NCBI GenBank assembly: GCA_019423745.1
Contig: JAHZAV010000007.1
Span: forward strand, 38,082 to 102,081
Origin: Lachnospiraceae bacterium
GTDB taxonomy: Bacteria; Bacillota; Clostridia; Lachnospirales; Lachnospiraceae
DNA length: 64,000 nt
Direction of reading: 5' to 3'
The notes under the pieces are model-generated. The model was not told the origin of the DNA. It searched no databases and saw nothing but the letters and a program-made list of their open reading frames with translations. Shown piece by piece: positions 47,967 through 56,650 of the stretch. Numbering within the stretch: the stretch's first letter is position 1; each line of letters starts with the position of its first letter. The position numbers were made by a program, and so were the translations under genes.

Positions 47967-48959
47967 TCAATAATATGAAATTTCATTGTAAACTAAATTC
48001 ACACCGTCCGGACTGCTTACTGTACAATCCAAATGTCTTGCTCCTCCTGTCCCCGTCACACTTGGACCTTCAAAAGTAATCGTGTACATTTGATTATAAG
48101 GTGTTAGTCCATTAGCCAAAATATCATCGTTCATCACTCGTAATTCTAATATCATATACACATTATTAACATCTCCAAAATAGTCCGAAAGAGAAATTGC
48201 ATTTTTTATTGCAGTCTCTACCATACCTTGATATTGATTCACATGAGAGCCGAACTCTCCCCAAGTACCCTCAAAAAATTTTAAATTTTCAAAAGTTTCA
48301 AGTACTGTGTTTTTCTGTGCTTGCAATTCTTGTTCTTCTGCCTTTTTGTCTTGTACTATCTGCTCGAATTCCTCTAATTTATTTATATTTGTTACCAACT
48401 CTTTTTGAGAATCTGATAATTGATTATACTTATCTCTTAAAACTTTTAAAGATGTATCCGAAGCTGTAAGGGTGTTTTTGTCAATTTTTTCTATAGCAGA
48501 AACAATTTCATTTGCTATTTTCTGATCCTTTGCTGTTTCTACTTTCTTATATGCATTTGCTAACACAAAATAGTTAGAAACCAAATCTTTTTGTTCTTTA
48601 GTTAACGAATCATATTCTAATCTGATTTTATCTAAATCACTTTCTGAATCAGCAGTAATTTTCTTATCCTCCAAAGAGTCAATCAAATTCATTACCCTTT
48701 GCGCTTCCTTTTGATTTTCCTTATCGTGCAAATAGTCCATAACCTTAGGATAAATAACAAAATATCCCAATATACCTATTGCAATCACCAATACAACCAC
48801 ACTAAGAACCACCACTTGCTTCTTCTTTTCCCTACCGTTATCGCTTATTACTTCTTGTTTATCACCTATAATAGATTTTTCACTACATTTAGCTCCACAT
48901 TCCGAACAGAATCTCTCATCGTCCTGTAATTTTGCTCCGCATTCTTCACAATATTTCAT
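47967..48959 (-). CDS. Zinc-ribbon membrane protein with coiled-coil and outer domain
   Basis: 330 residues. N-terminal zinc ribbon YCEECGAKLQDDERFCSECGAKC, one membrane segment (QVVVLSVVVLVIAIGILGYFVIYP, residues about 48-70), two repeats of a helical unit built on LRxKYxxLSxxQKxLVxN (DKIRLEYDSLTKEQKDLVSN and LKVLRDKYNQLSDSQKELVTN), and a C-terminal outer domain of about 110 residues. The ribbon is expected inside and the rest outside the cell. Part of a cluster of four zinc-ribbon proteins with a kinase. Confidence 0.75.
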   Translation of the reverse strand: MKYCEECGAKLQDDERFCSECGAKCSEKSIIGDKQEVISDNGREKKKQVVVLSVVVLVIAIGILGYFVIYPKVMDYLHDKENQKEAQRVMNLIDSLEDKKITADSESDLDKIRLEYDSLTKEQKDLVSNYFVLANAYKKVETAKDQKIANEIVSAIEKIDKNTLTASDTSLKVLRDKYNQLSDSQKELVTNINKLEEFEQIVQDKKAEEQELQAQKNTVLETFENLKFFEGTWGEFGSHVNQYQGMVETAIKNAISLSDYFGDVNNVYMILELRVMNDDILANGLTPYNQMYTITFEGPSVTGTGGARHLDCTVSSPDGVNLVYNEISYY

Positions 48960-48988
48960 ATTTATGTCCTATTCCAAATTTAGAAAAA

Positions 48989-49306
48989 TTAGTTTTTTCT
49001 TTTTTCAATAATTCCACATATTCCAGTTAATAAAAATCCTGCTCCTGCAACACAAGAAATATATGACCAATCCCATCCCCCTGTTATTAAGCCAAACAAT
49101 ATCAATATTCCCCCTACAACTGTCTGCCCAATTGGAACAAGATATTTAGGAACACCTGCTTTCTTTGCCATATATGGTTGATAATGACCTGTTTCCGAGT
49201 GGTTAGGCTGTTGATATGCCTGCCCGTCTCCCTTTCTTTCCTGTCTGCAACTACACACCTCTCCCTCCTGTAAGGGTCTTCCACAATAACTACAAAATTT
49301 TGCCAT
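48989..49306 (-). CDS. Short zinc-ribbon protein with two membrane segments
   Basis: 105 residues. Zinc ribbon FCSYCGRPLQEGEVCSCRQ, a Gln/His-rich linker, and two membrane segments (YLVPIGQTVVGGILILFGLI and YISCVAGAGFLLTGICGII). Ends in EKRKN. Topology and partner proteins point to a membrane sensor or scaffold; function unknown. Confidence 0.7.
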   Translation of the reverse strand: MAKFCSYCGRPLQEGEVCSCRQERKGDGQAYQQPNHSETGHYQPYMAKKAGVPKYLVPIGQTVVGGILILFGLITGGWDWSYISCVAGAGFLLTGICGIIEKRKN

Positions 49307-49434
49307 GTTTTTTCCTCCTATATCTTTTTATTATTTATTAATATAAAGCTACATACCCTTCATAACATCATATTCCAGAATTAAAGTAGCTCCGTCAACA
49401 AAACAATCTTCAAAACATACCGTTTTCATCCAAT

Positions 49435-49920
49435 TTACTGCACAACGCTATTTTCTATATATAACAATACATCTCTATTAGTCATAGCATACCGTCTGAT
49501 ATGCAAATCATAAATTCCTATTACTGCCCCAAGAACTCCACCTAACACAAGATTTAGTACAATGAAAATCACATCCATTGTCAATGCCTCTTCGTAATGC
49601 TTATATATCCCTACCGGATACCGAATTAGTTGTTGACAAAATTTATATGCCTGGTAACAGGCAAAACTATTCCACAAAGCGAATCCCCATGCTGAAAATA
49701 AAACAAATCCTATAAGTACTTGATAACAAATAACCGCTATCCAAATATAAAATCCCACTTTTTCTTTTCTATACAATTCATTGATTACCTGCATCCCTTC
49801 ATCTTGCATTCGCTTATTCTGATTATGGTAATCCACATTTGTGGTATCTACTCTACTTCCACAACACGCACAAAATCTCGCCTGTTCATCCAAAACTTCC
49901 CCGCACTTATCACAAAACAT
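49435..49920 (-). CDS. Zinc-ribbon membrane protein
   Basis: 161 residues from ATG 49918-49920 behind AAAGGAG; the longer frame upstream lacks a site. Zinc ribbon MFCDKCGEVLDEQARFCACCG, then about three membrane segments (FYIWIAVICYQVLIGFVLF, GFALWNSFACYQAY, VIFIVLNLVLGGVLGAVIG). Ends with YAMTNRDVLLYIENSVVQ. Function unknown. Confidence 0.7.
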   Translation of the reverse strand: MFCDKCGEVLDEQARFCACCGSRVDTTNVDYHNQNKRMQDEGMQVINELYRKEKVGFYIWIAVICYQVLIGFVLFSAWGFALWNSFACYQAYKFCQQLIRYPVGIYKHYEEALTMDVIFIVLNLVLGGVLGAVIGIYDLHIRRYAMTNRDVLLYIENSVVQ

Positions 49921-50032
49921 TTTATCTCTCCTTTCTTTTTTATTATAGGTCAATTACACCCTAATGGTCAATAGGTCATCGTGACATAATTTAAAATATA
50001 TCCAAAGCCCCAAAAAGGAGGTGCAATGCCTA

Positions 50033-50260
50033 TTGTCACGCTTAAAAGACTTACGTAAAGAACGTGGCTATACCCAAATCAAAATGCAACATCTGACTGG
50101 TATAGACCAAAGTGATTATTCCAAGATAGAAAACGGCAAACGTTACTATACCTTTGAACAATGCCGGAAGATAGCCCTCGCCCTTGGCACAAGCATGGAC
50201 TATCTTTCCGGACTGACGGATGAAAAGAAACCTTACCCCCGTTCCAATTCATCCAAATAG
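50033..50260 (+). CDS. Small XRE-family regulator
   Basis: 75 residues from a TTG 10 nt after AAGGAGG. Helix-turn-helix: LKDLRKERGYTQIKMQHLTGIDQSDYSKIENGKRYYTFEQCRKIALALGTS. Stand-alone repressor divergent from the zinc-ribbon genes, which it may control. A GTG at 50021 is an alternative start but overlaps the ribosome site. Confidence 0.8.
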   Translation: MSRLKDLRKERGYTQIKMQHLTGIDQSDYSKIENGKRYYTFEQCRKIALALGTSMDYLSGLTDEKKPYPRSNSSK

Positions 50261-50266
50261 CAGAAA

Positions 50267-50299
50267 AACTGCCTATCATCATTATAATGACAGGCAGTT
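50267..50299. terminator. Hairpin between XRE gene and kinase gene
   Basis: AACTGCCT/AGGCAGTT outer stem extended by TCAT/ATGA, with TTTTT following on the minus strand. Serves the convergent kinase gene and XRE gene. Confidence 0.65.
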
Positions 50300-50320
50300 C
50301 TTTTGTACTATGCACACTGC

Positions 50321-51070
50321 TTAGTAATACAATTTATTTAGTTTTTCTTTCACTTCCATTACATCCTTGTAACGTTTACTTGGATTCACCATGATACATT
50401 TTTCTATTATATTTCCGATTTTCCCGGTTGCCATTTCATTCACAGGGTGTTTTCCGGTCAGCATGACATTCATCATAATTCCTAATCCATAGATATCCGT
50501 TCTTTCATCCGATTGTGCTTCTCCATATTGTTCCGGTGCGGCATACCCAATCGTTCCGACCGTTCTCGTATCTTTTTCTGAATAGATTTTATGAATTTTA
50601 GCAGCATCAAAATCAATAATCTTCACTTTTCTGTTTTTCATAACCATGATATTTTCCGGCTTTATATCTCTGTGAATAATCTGATTCAAGTGCAATGCAT
50701 ATAATCCGTCACACACCTGACTTATGATTTCTTTCACATAACTTTCTGATAATGTTTCCTGTTCCAGCCGTTCTGCAATCGTAATACCCGGTATAAATTC
50801 TTCCAAAATAATGGTTTCCTCTTCATTATGGCATACTTCATAAATTAAGGGGAGAGATTTTTGCTTCACCCCAAGCAGTCTTTCATACGCAGGATAAACC
50901 CCTTTTAGTTCCTTAACTACCACATAGTTTCCCAACTGCTTATGCTTATATAAAAGCACTTCCCCACTATCTTTTTTCTTTAATACTTTTACAAAAGTAT
51001 AATACTCTTTCAAGTTCTCTACTAACCACTCATACATAACTTTCTCCCATTGCCAACCTGATTTCCCCAT
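50321..51070 (-). CDS. Hanks-type Ser/Thr protein kinase (soluble, DFD variant)
   Basis: 249 residues, single kinase domain without membrane segment. Lys in YVVVKELKGVYPAYERL, catalytic loop QIIHRDIKPENIMV, metal loop IIDFDAAKI (DFD instead of DFG), activation segment GTIGYAAPEQYGEAQSDERTDIYGLGIMM. It lacks PASTA domains, so it is not a PknB/PrkC. A divergent XRE-like gene and zinc-ribbon membrane proteins flank it. ATG at 51070 or that of MYEWLVEN are both possible. Confidence 0.88.
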   Translation of the reverse strand: MGKSGWQWEKVMYEWLVENLKEYYTFVKVLKKKDSGEVLLYKHKQLGNYVVVKELKGVYPAYERLLGVKQKSLPLIYEVCHNEEETIILEEFIPGITIAERLEQETLSESYVKEIISQVCDGLYALHLNQIIHRDIKPENIMVMKNRKVKIIDFDAAKIHKIYSEKDTRTVGTIGYAAPEQYGEAQSDERTDIYGLGIMMNVMLTGKHPVNEMATGKIGNIIEKCIMVNPSKRYKDVMEVKEKLNKLYY

Positions 51071-51096
51071 GATATACTCTCTACGAGGTGATACCG

Positions 51097-51519
51097 ATGA
51101 TTAAAAAACCAACTGATGAACTGATGGACGCATTAAATCAATGTTCATCTGTCGAAGAATATATTAACAATGAACAGGACTATTTGATTGATTCTGCTGT
51201 TTCCGACTATTTGAACCAACTATTAGAAGAAAAATCCTTGAAAAAATCTATGGTTATTAAAAATTCTGAACTCAATGAAATTTATGGATATCAGATTTTT
51301 TCAGGAAAACGCATTCCATCACGTGACAAGCTTATTTCTATTTCTTTTGGAATGAACCTTCCACTTGACGAAACACAGGCTCTTTTAAAATATGCAGGAT
51401 TTGCTCCTTTATATCCAAAACAAAAACGGGATAGTCTGCTTATATGGGGAAAAACTCATCAATTTTCTATTTATCAGATAAATGAACTGCTTTATACGGA
51501 AAATGAAGACACTCTGTAA
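51097..51519 (+). CDS. XRE-like regulator paired with the kinase
   Basis: 140 residues. A short N-terminal region (MDALNQCSSVEEYINNE), then a degenerate helix-turn-helix: LEEKSLKKSMVIKNSELNEIYGYQIFSGKRIPSRDKLISISFGM, and LPLDETQALLKYAGFAPLYP with a final DSLLIWGKTHQFSIYQINELLY. I know this type as a frequent divergent neighbour of small Hanks kinases in Firmicutes, so it is probably the kinase's substrate or regulator (inference). The ATG at 51097 follows GAGGTG by 7 nt. Confidence 0.75.
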   Translation: MIKKPTDELMDALNQCSSVEEYINNEQDYLIDSAVSDYLNQLLEEKSLKKSMVIKNSELNEIYGYQIFSGKRIPSRDKLISISFGMNLPLDETQALLKYAGFAPLYPKQKRDSLLIWGKTHQFSIYQINELLYTENEDTL

Positions 51520-52194
51520 TTATTGCACATAATAATATTCCAACTGTTCCACCATACCGTCAGCAGAAAAAGTGATAGTTAACTCTGGACTAAACTCTCT
51601 GTCAAACCGATAGCAGAGTTCGTTTTCATACTCCTGATCCGGTATCCCCAATATTTCTTTTACGCTTCCGATATCCGATGTTCCATCAATCCCGTAGATT
51701 CCATATTCCTCTTTATTTTCTCCGGCTGTATAATCAATCAGGATATCCTGTATAACCGCTTCTTGATTTACCGCAACAGTCAGCATTCCAAATGTATAGA
51801 TATCCATTCCATTTTCACGATACATTTCATCCGTTTCTTCACCTAATGTTGATTTAATGTCAACAACCTCACTTCCAAGCACATCTCTTAAATCCTTTTC
51901 CACTTCTGAATTATAGACAATATTCTCACCTGTCCTGAATTTTTCATTAATGATATTTTGAATCTCTGATTCCTCTAAGTGATTCTTATTTACACCACTT
52001 TGTATTCCATGTCTTACCAAAGAAATCACAATCAACATTCCGATGATTAAAACACTTCCCAATACCCAGAATAAAATATGTTTTTTATGAGTGTCTTTTA
52101 TCTGTATTTCCTGTTTCTCATATTGAAACATACACCTCGGACAATAATGTGCTTCCTCCGGCAATTCCATACTACAATTTGGGCACTTTTTCAT
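51520..52194 (-). CDS. Zinc-ribbon, single-pass membrane protein
   Basis: 224 residues. Zinc ribbon KCPNCSMELPEEAHYCPRCMFQY, one membrane segment (ILFWVLGSVLIIGMLIVISLV, residues about 38-60) and an outside domain of 160 residues with an alpha/beta layout (GMDIYTFGMLTVAVNQEAVIQDILIDY, LTITFSADGMVEQLEYYYVQ). Convergent with the XRE-like gene; the stops touch. Fourth zinc-ribbon membrane protein of the cluster. Confidence 0.75.
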   Translation of the reverse strand: MKKCPNCSMELPEEAHYCPRCMFQYEKQEIQIKDTHKKHILFWVLGSVLIIGMLIVISLVRHGIQSGVNKNHLEESEIQNIINEKFRTGENIVYNSEVEKDLRDVLGSEVVDIKSTLGEETDEMYRENGMDIYTFGMLTVAVNQEAVIQDILIDYTAGENKEEYGIYGIDGTSDIGSVKEILGIPDQEYENELCYRFDREFSPELTITFSADGMVEQLEYYYVQ

Positions 52195-52212
52195 TTTACT
52201 ACCTCTTTGCCG

Positions 52213-52524
52213 TCATGAAAACAACTTTGTATATTCTGTCTGTGTGTCCGCAATATGATACACATAAACTGTATTTCCTATCTGTCGATAGATAGAAACA
52301 TACCTTTCGGATATGACCTTTCGATACCCCTGCTTATTCAGCCATTTATCCGGTGTCAGAGAACCCGAGTCTGGAAAACTCTCTAATCGCTCAATACTGT
52401 CCAAAATCTGTTCTGTGACTTTCATCGCAGATTCCACGCCAAATTGAAGTAAATAATAATCTTCAATCTTTTTTAAATCTTCCCACGCAACGGGAAGAAT
52501 CTCAACTTTATATCGTTCCTGCAC
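52213..52524 (-). CDS. RelE/ParE-family toxin
   Basis: 103 residues: YKVEILPVAWEDLKKIEDYYLLQFG, LDSIERLESFPDSGSL, YRKVISERYVSIYRQIGNTVYVYHIAD, the standard RelE/ParE fold. Overlaps the antitoxin gene by 17 nt. RelE members cut mRNA on the ribosome and ParE members poison gyrase; which applies cannot be decided here. Likely stabilises the island. Confidence 0.9.
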   Translation of the reverse strand: MQERYKVEILPVAWEDLKKIEDYYLLQFGVESAMKVTEQILDSIERLESFPDSGSLTPDKWLNKQGYRKVISERYVSIYRQIGNTVYVYHIADTQTEYTKLFS

Positions 52525-52783
52525 GTTCTCTCAATTCCTTTCTTGCTTCGGAAATACTTCTTGTCTTTGCTCCGCTTAACCGTTCCTCTTCTGCCTTCAT
52601 AATTTTTGCACGAAGTTCTAATGCCTGCTCTCTTTTCTCAAAGGCATCGATACTCATAAATACTCCGTCGCCCTCCCCATTTTTTGTTATATAAACCGGT
52701 TCACCTGTTTTTTTCGCAAGCTTAGAAATAGAAGCATAATCGTTCCGTAGTGTTGCTGAAGCCTTAATTATCATTTTCTTCAT
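52508..52783 (-). CDS. Phd/YefM-family antitoxin
   Basis: 91 residues. N-terminal IIKASATLRNDYASISKLAKKTGEPVYITKNGEGDGVFMSIDAFEKRE is the Phd/YefM DNA-binding fold; the C-terminal helices (AEEERLSGAKTRSISEARKEL) would wrap the toxin. First gene of the pair and expected to repress its own promoter. Confidence 0.9.
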   Translation of the reverse strand: MKKMIIKASATLRNDYASISKLAKKTGEPVYITKNGEGDGVFMSIDAFEKREQALELRAKIMKAEEERLSGAKTRSISEARKELRERAGTI

Positions 52784-52932
52784 CCTTTCCTTTCGCCCTA
52801 TATATCATTTTACAGATATAATTATATCTTATTTTTTGTATATCATCAATATTTTTCACAAACTGTTTTTACCCTTCCCATATTGTGCATTAATAATTAG
52901 TTTCAAAAATAAAATAGCTATGGGGTGCAGAT

Positions 52933-54639
52933 ATGGAATCGAAAGATACAAGAAAATATGCTATTTATTCAAGAAAATCCAAGTTTACTGGCAAAGGTGA
53001 AAGTATCGAGAATCAGATTACCAAATGCAAGGAATACTTAAAATTTCATTATGATGAAGATAATGAAGATTCTATTATTATTTTTGAAGACGAAGGCTAC
53101 TCTGGCAAAAATACCAATCGTCCTCAGTTTCAAATTATGTTAGATGCCTGCAAACGAAAAGAAATAAAAGTTATCATCTGCTATCAATTAGACCGTATTT
53201 CCCGGAATGTGAAAGATTTCTCCATATTATCTGATCAGCTTGCCGAATGGGGTATCAATTTCGTATCAGTCAAAGAATCTTTTGACACCTCAACACCTAT
53301 GGGAAAAGCTATGATGATGATTACTTCCGTTTTTGCACAGATGGAACGAGAGAATCTTGCCGAACGTCTGAAAGACAACTTCCAAATTCTAGCAAAAAGT
53401 GGACATTGGCTCGGCGGTACAACGCCCACTGGATATAAAAGCACTGTCACCACCGGAAGTATTGCTTCAAATGGCAAAACCAGAAAAGCATATATGCTTG
53501 AACCCATTCCCGAAGAATCTCGAATAATTCAGAAAATTTTTTCTACTTATCTGGAAACAAATTCTCTCACAATGGTAGAAAAATTATTACAAGAAGAGCA
53601 TATCTACACCCGCAACAATATACCTTTTAAATGTTTTGCCATTAAAAATATTTTAAAAAATCCCGTCTATGCCAGCGCAAATGAAACTGTATGGGATTAT
53701 TTTCACAGATTGAATGCGAATCTCTGCTTTGAAAGGTCGGAGTGTAGCAGTGAATATGGAATTATGGCATTTAATAAGAGTAATCAAACTAGTGGTATCT
53801 CTCACGACATGAAAGAATATGAAGCCTGGATTATCGCAATCGGAAAGCATACTCCTCTTGTTTCCGGAAAAGACTGGGTAAAGGTACAAAATATGCTTGC
53901 ATTAAATGCTTCTAAAACATTCCGCAAACCACGAAGTAATCAGGCACTTTTGTCTGGTCTGATCTTCTGTGGGCATTGCGGAAATAAAATGCGTCCAAAA
54001 ATGGGGCATTATTCCAAACCGGATGGCTCACGTTCTTTCAACTATCTTTGTGAAACGAAAGAAAAAAGCCGACAAAAGAATTGTGCTATGAAAAACGCTC
54101 CCGGTAACCTTCTTGATGAGATGGTCTGTAATGAAATAAAAAAACTAGCAGAAGGTGATTCTGTCTTTCTGAAACAATGGAGAGAAATAAAAAAGGCTTT
54201 ACTCGCTAAAGGGGACACTCATTTTGTAGAATTAAAGTCTTTAAAAGCCAGTCTTTCTGAAAAGGAAAAGCAAATCAATAATCTGCTTATATCTCTCGCT
54301 GAAAGTGCTGATTCTCCTGCCCATGCCTACATCCAGGAACGAATCAATTCAATTCATGAGGAAAAAATACAACTTGAAAAACGCATCAAAGAATTATCAG
54401 AAATCTCAGAAAATCAATCTGTCATACTGGAAGCGAAGTTAGAATTTGTTCCAAAGATGCTTGCTTCTTTCAGCCAGTCTTTTGATTCTATGAGTGTAGA
54501 AAAAAAGCGTTCTGCTCTGGGACTATTTATAGATAAAGTGGTATGGAATGGTGAAACTGTAGATTTATATTTGATGGGTTCTTCTGATACTTCCTTATCC
54601 AAAGTGTCAGAGCCGCTACAAAGGGGTAGCCAAAACTAA
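52933..54639 (+). CDS. Large serine recombinase, likely integrase of the island
   Basis: 568 residues. Catalytic Ser13 in KYAIYSRKSKFTGKGES, VIICYQLDRISRNVKDF, then the recombinase domain with LVEKLLQEEHIY-type HTH part, zinc ribbon LIFCGHCGNKMRP...CETKEKSRQKNC, coiled coil and a C-terminal KKRSALGLFIDKVVWNGETVD. Its 3' end is at the right island edge; the last codons overlap the host S8 gene frame. This adjacency makes it the recombinase responsible for integration. Confidence 0.93.
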   Translation: MESKDTRKYAIYSRKSKFTGKGESIENQITKCKEYLKFHYDEDNEDSIIIFEDEGYSGKNTNRPQFQIMLDACKRKEIKVIICYQLDRISRNVKDFSILSDQLAEWGINFVSVKESFDTSTPMGKAMMMITSVFAQMERENLAERLKDNFQILAKSGHWLGGTTPTGYKSTVTTGSIASNGKTRKAYMLEPIPEESRIIQKIFSTYLETNSLTMVEKLLQEEHIYTRNNIPFKCFAIKNILKNPVYASANETVWDYFHRLNANLCFERSECSSEYGIMAFNKSNQTSGISHDMKEYEAWIIAIGKHTPLVSGKDWVKVQNMLALNASKTFRKPRSNQALLSGLIFCGHCGNKMRPKMGHYSKPDGSRSFNYLCETKEKSRQKNCAMKNAPGNLLDEMVCNEIKKLAEGDSVFLKQWREIKKALLAKGDTHFVELKSLKASLSEKEKQINNLLISLAESADSPAHAYIQERINSIHEEKIQLEKRIKELSEISENQSVILEAKLEFVPKMLASFSQSFDSMSVEKKRSALGLFIDKVVWNGETVDLYLMGSSDTSLSKVSEPLQRGSQN

Positions 54640-55450
54640 TATTAATGGCTGCCGGCAGCTGATATTCCAGTGACTTTCTCACTGCATAATCAATTCCCAT
54701 CATCAATTCTGTGGTTCTTGGAAAACCATCTGCTTTTGGAGAGGCAAGTTTTACAATCAATAAACTGGTTTCAGGTGCAACCCCTGCATACCTGGAACCT
54801 TCCGCTCCTCCACCTCCCGCTGCAATAGCTGCAACTGCTGTTCCGTGTCCAGAAATGTCTTCTTCCGATACAAGATTTCTTCTTTCTTCCAATGAGTCTG
54901 CTCTAATCGCCTGATTAATCTGTTCTTCTGTATATTCCACACCCATCTGATAGCCTTCCGGAGGACGCTCTTCCTGCGTTTTCGGAATAGCGGACTGATC
55001 CCACATAGCAAGAATACGGGTAGACCCATCCTCCTTTCTGAAATCTGGCAACATATAGTCAATACCGGAATCAATAACTGCTGTCATTGTACCTTTTCCA
55101 CTCAAAGAAAAAGGTGTATCCTGTACCGTATTAATACAGGATACACGCTTTCCATCGTATACTTGAAAAAACAGCCTCTTAGGCTTTTCCACATATTCAA
55201 TTTCTGGTAATGCAGCCAGCTCATCCAGCCGGGATTCCAGCACTGTAATTACTGCAAATTCATTGAGAAGTTCTGTTACTTGAACCGCTATGGCTTTTGC
55301 ATTCTCAAGACTGCCAGAATACTTCACAATCACATCCCATTCCCTGTCTATCGGATTGTATCCCACATCCAGTTCAAGAGATTTTTCCCTTTCCTCTTCT
55401 GTTGTATCCAGGGCAAGATTTAAAAGATTTTCAACTTTTTGGCTCCCCAT
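54629..55450 (-). pseudogene. S8 peptidase, N-terminal half (split by island)
   Basis: N-terminal part of a CspB-like subtilase: MGSQKVENLLNLALDTTEEE, prodomain VIVKYSGSLENAKA to PEIEYVEKPKRLFF, catalytic Asp in MTAVIDSGIDYMLPDF, His in DISGHGTAVAAIAAG, then PAAINISFG where family sequence stops. The frame runs on into the island to 54527. Start MGSQKVEN chosen by family similarity; upstream ATG and GTG codons are possible. The catalytic Ser is in the half at 36127-37048. Confidence 0.9.
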
Positions 55451-55541
55451 CCGACACCTCATTTTCCGAGCCACTTCACCATTTAGTGACGCAGCTTTTT
55501 TTACATCCTATGCCGGAAGTATGAGGATATACATGCAACCT

Positions 55542-55922
55542 CTAGATTCTTCGTCCATCTTGAAATACTGCAGACACTTTCTTTAAAGCATCAATGTCTT
55601 CCAGTGGATTTCCCTCCAAAGCTACAAGATCTGCTGCAAGTCCTTTTGTGATAGATCCTGTGGCTGCGTCTACCCCACAAATACGTGCTGCATTAACTGT
55701 AATACCTGCCAGCACATTTTTATTGGACGCTCCAAGTTCTGCAATATATTTTGCCTCCTGTGCAAGTCCTTGATGGATACCATCTGTTCCAATACCAAAT
55801 TTAAGTCCACCTTCAATTGCACCTTCCAGACATTTACAGATAATCTCCTTTTCTTTCAGGCTTCCTTCCCTATCCTTAGGTGAAAATTTGAAAAGAAGTT
55901 CATCATTTAGCGCATAACCCAA
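55542..55922 (-). pseudogene. Amidohydrolase, C-terminal fragment
   Basis: 126 codons resembling only the C-terminal third of an imidazolonepropionase-like amidohydrolase: LKFGIGTDGIHQGLAQEAKY, VLAGITVNAARICGVDAATGSITKGLAADLVALEGNPLEDIDALKKV. The metal-binding HxH part and most of the barrel are missing and no upstream frame supplies them. Probably a remnant of a deleted gene. Confidence 0.7.
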
Positions 55923-55969
55923 AGTCTATTCTTGCAGGTTACACGCCTTGTTTCATATTTTAAAAAATT

Positions 55970-56584
55970 TTAACATGGCACAATTCCACAATCTGTATAA
56001 GGTGCAATAGTAAGAGGAATAAAGTACCCTTTCTCATGCCGACATAAAGGACAGATTTCCGGGACCTTGGTCCCCCGGAAAATGTGTCCGCAATTTAAAC
56101 ACATCCATGCCCCCTCTTCTGCAAGTTCAAAATAACTGTCATTCTCTAAAAGTTCCTTAATCGCCCCAAATCTTTTCGCATGTATTTTTTCCACTTCTGC
56201 AATCTGAAAAAATGCGGAAGCCGCCTCTAAAAATCCCTCTTCTTTAGCCTGATTTCCAAATGACTGATACACATCTTTATATTCTTCTGTCTCATTATGC
56301 TCGGCAGCGGTTAAAACCTCTGACAGCGAATCATACGTATCTACCGGAAAACTTCCGCATATTTCTATTGTCTTACCTGTAGCCTCTTTTAAAAGTTCAT
56401 AATAACGCTGGGCATGTGCTCTCTCCTGGTCTGCTGTAAAGAGAAAAATCTGACTAACCGCATACAGATGATTTTTTCGAGCCATTTCCGCTGCTATTGT
56501 ATATCGGTTTCTGGCCTGACTCTCTCCTGCAAATGCCTTCATTAAATTTTCTTTTGTCTTACTACTTTGAAAATCAACTGCCAT
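55970..56584 (-). CDS. Rubrerythrin (NADH peroxidase type)
   Basis: 204 residues. Diiron domain with ExxH-type ligands: KAFAGESQARNRYTIAAEMARK, DQERAHAQRYYELL, VEKIHAKRFGAIKELL; C-terminal rubredoxin CLNCGHIFRG...CPLCRHEKGYF. It removes hydrogen peroxide in anaerobes. Start MAVDFQSSKTKENL has AAAGGAG upstream; the longer frame does not. Confidence 0.93.
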   Translation of the reverse strand: MAVDFQSSKTKENLMKAFAGESQARNRYTIAAEMARKNHLYAVSQIFLFTADQERAHAQRYYELLKEATGKTIEICGSFPVDTYDSLSEVLTAAEHNETEEYKDVYQSFGNQAKEEGFLEAASAFFQIAEVEKIHAKRFGAIKELLENDSYFELAEEGAWMCLNCGHIFRGTKVPEICPLCRHEKGYFIPLTIAPYTDCGIVPC

Positions 56585-56650
56585 GATACATACTCCTTTC
56601 ATTTTGTTGCTATAAGTATGCACCATGGCAGCTGCAGATTATTCATGCTT

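Larger units (their letters stand above)
37049..54634. mobile_element. 17.6-kb integrative island inside the S8 peptidase gene
   Basis: Both edges are visible because one gene is split: the host frame ends at INISFG (right edge, near 54629) and resumes at YGSHDG (left edge, near 37048). AACTAA occurs at both edges (37049-37054 and 54634-54639). A large serine recombinase abuts the right edge and is the likely integrase. Cargo: GH32 sugar operon, LacI regulator, second serine recombinase, truncated Rep, zinc-ribbon/kinase cluster and toxin-antitoxin pair. No conjugation genes are seen, so it may be a mobilisable or nested element. Confidence 0.88.
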
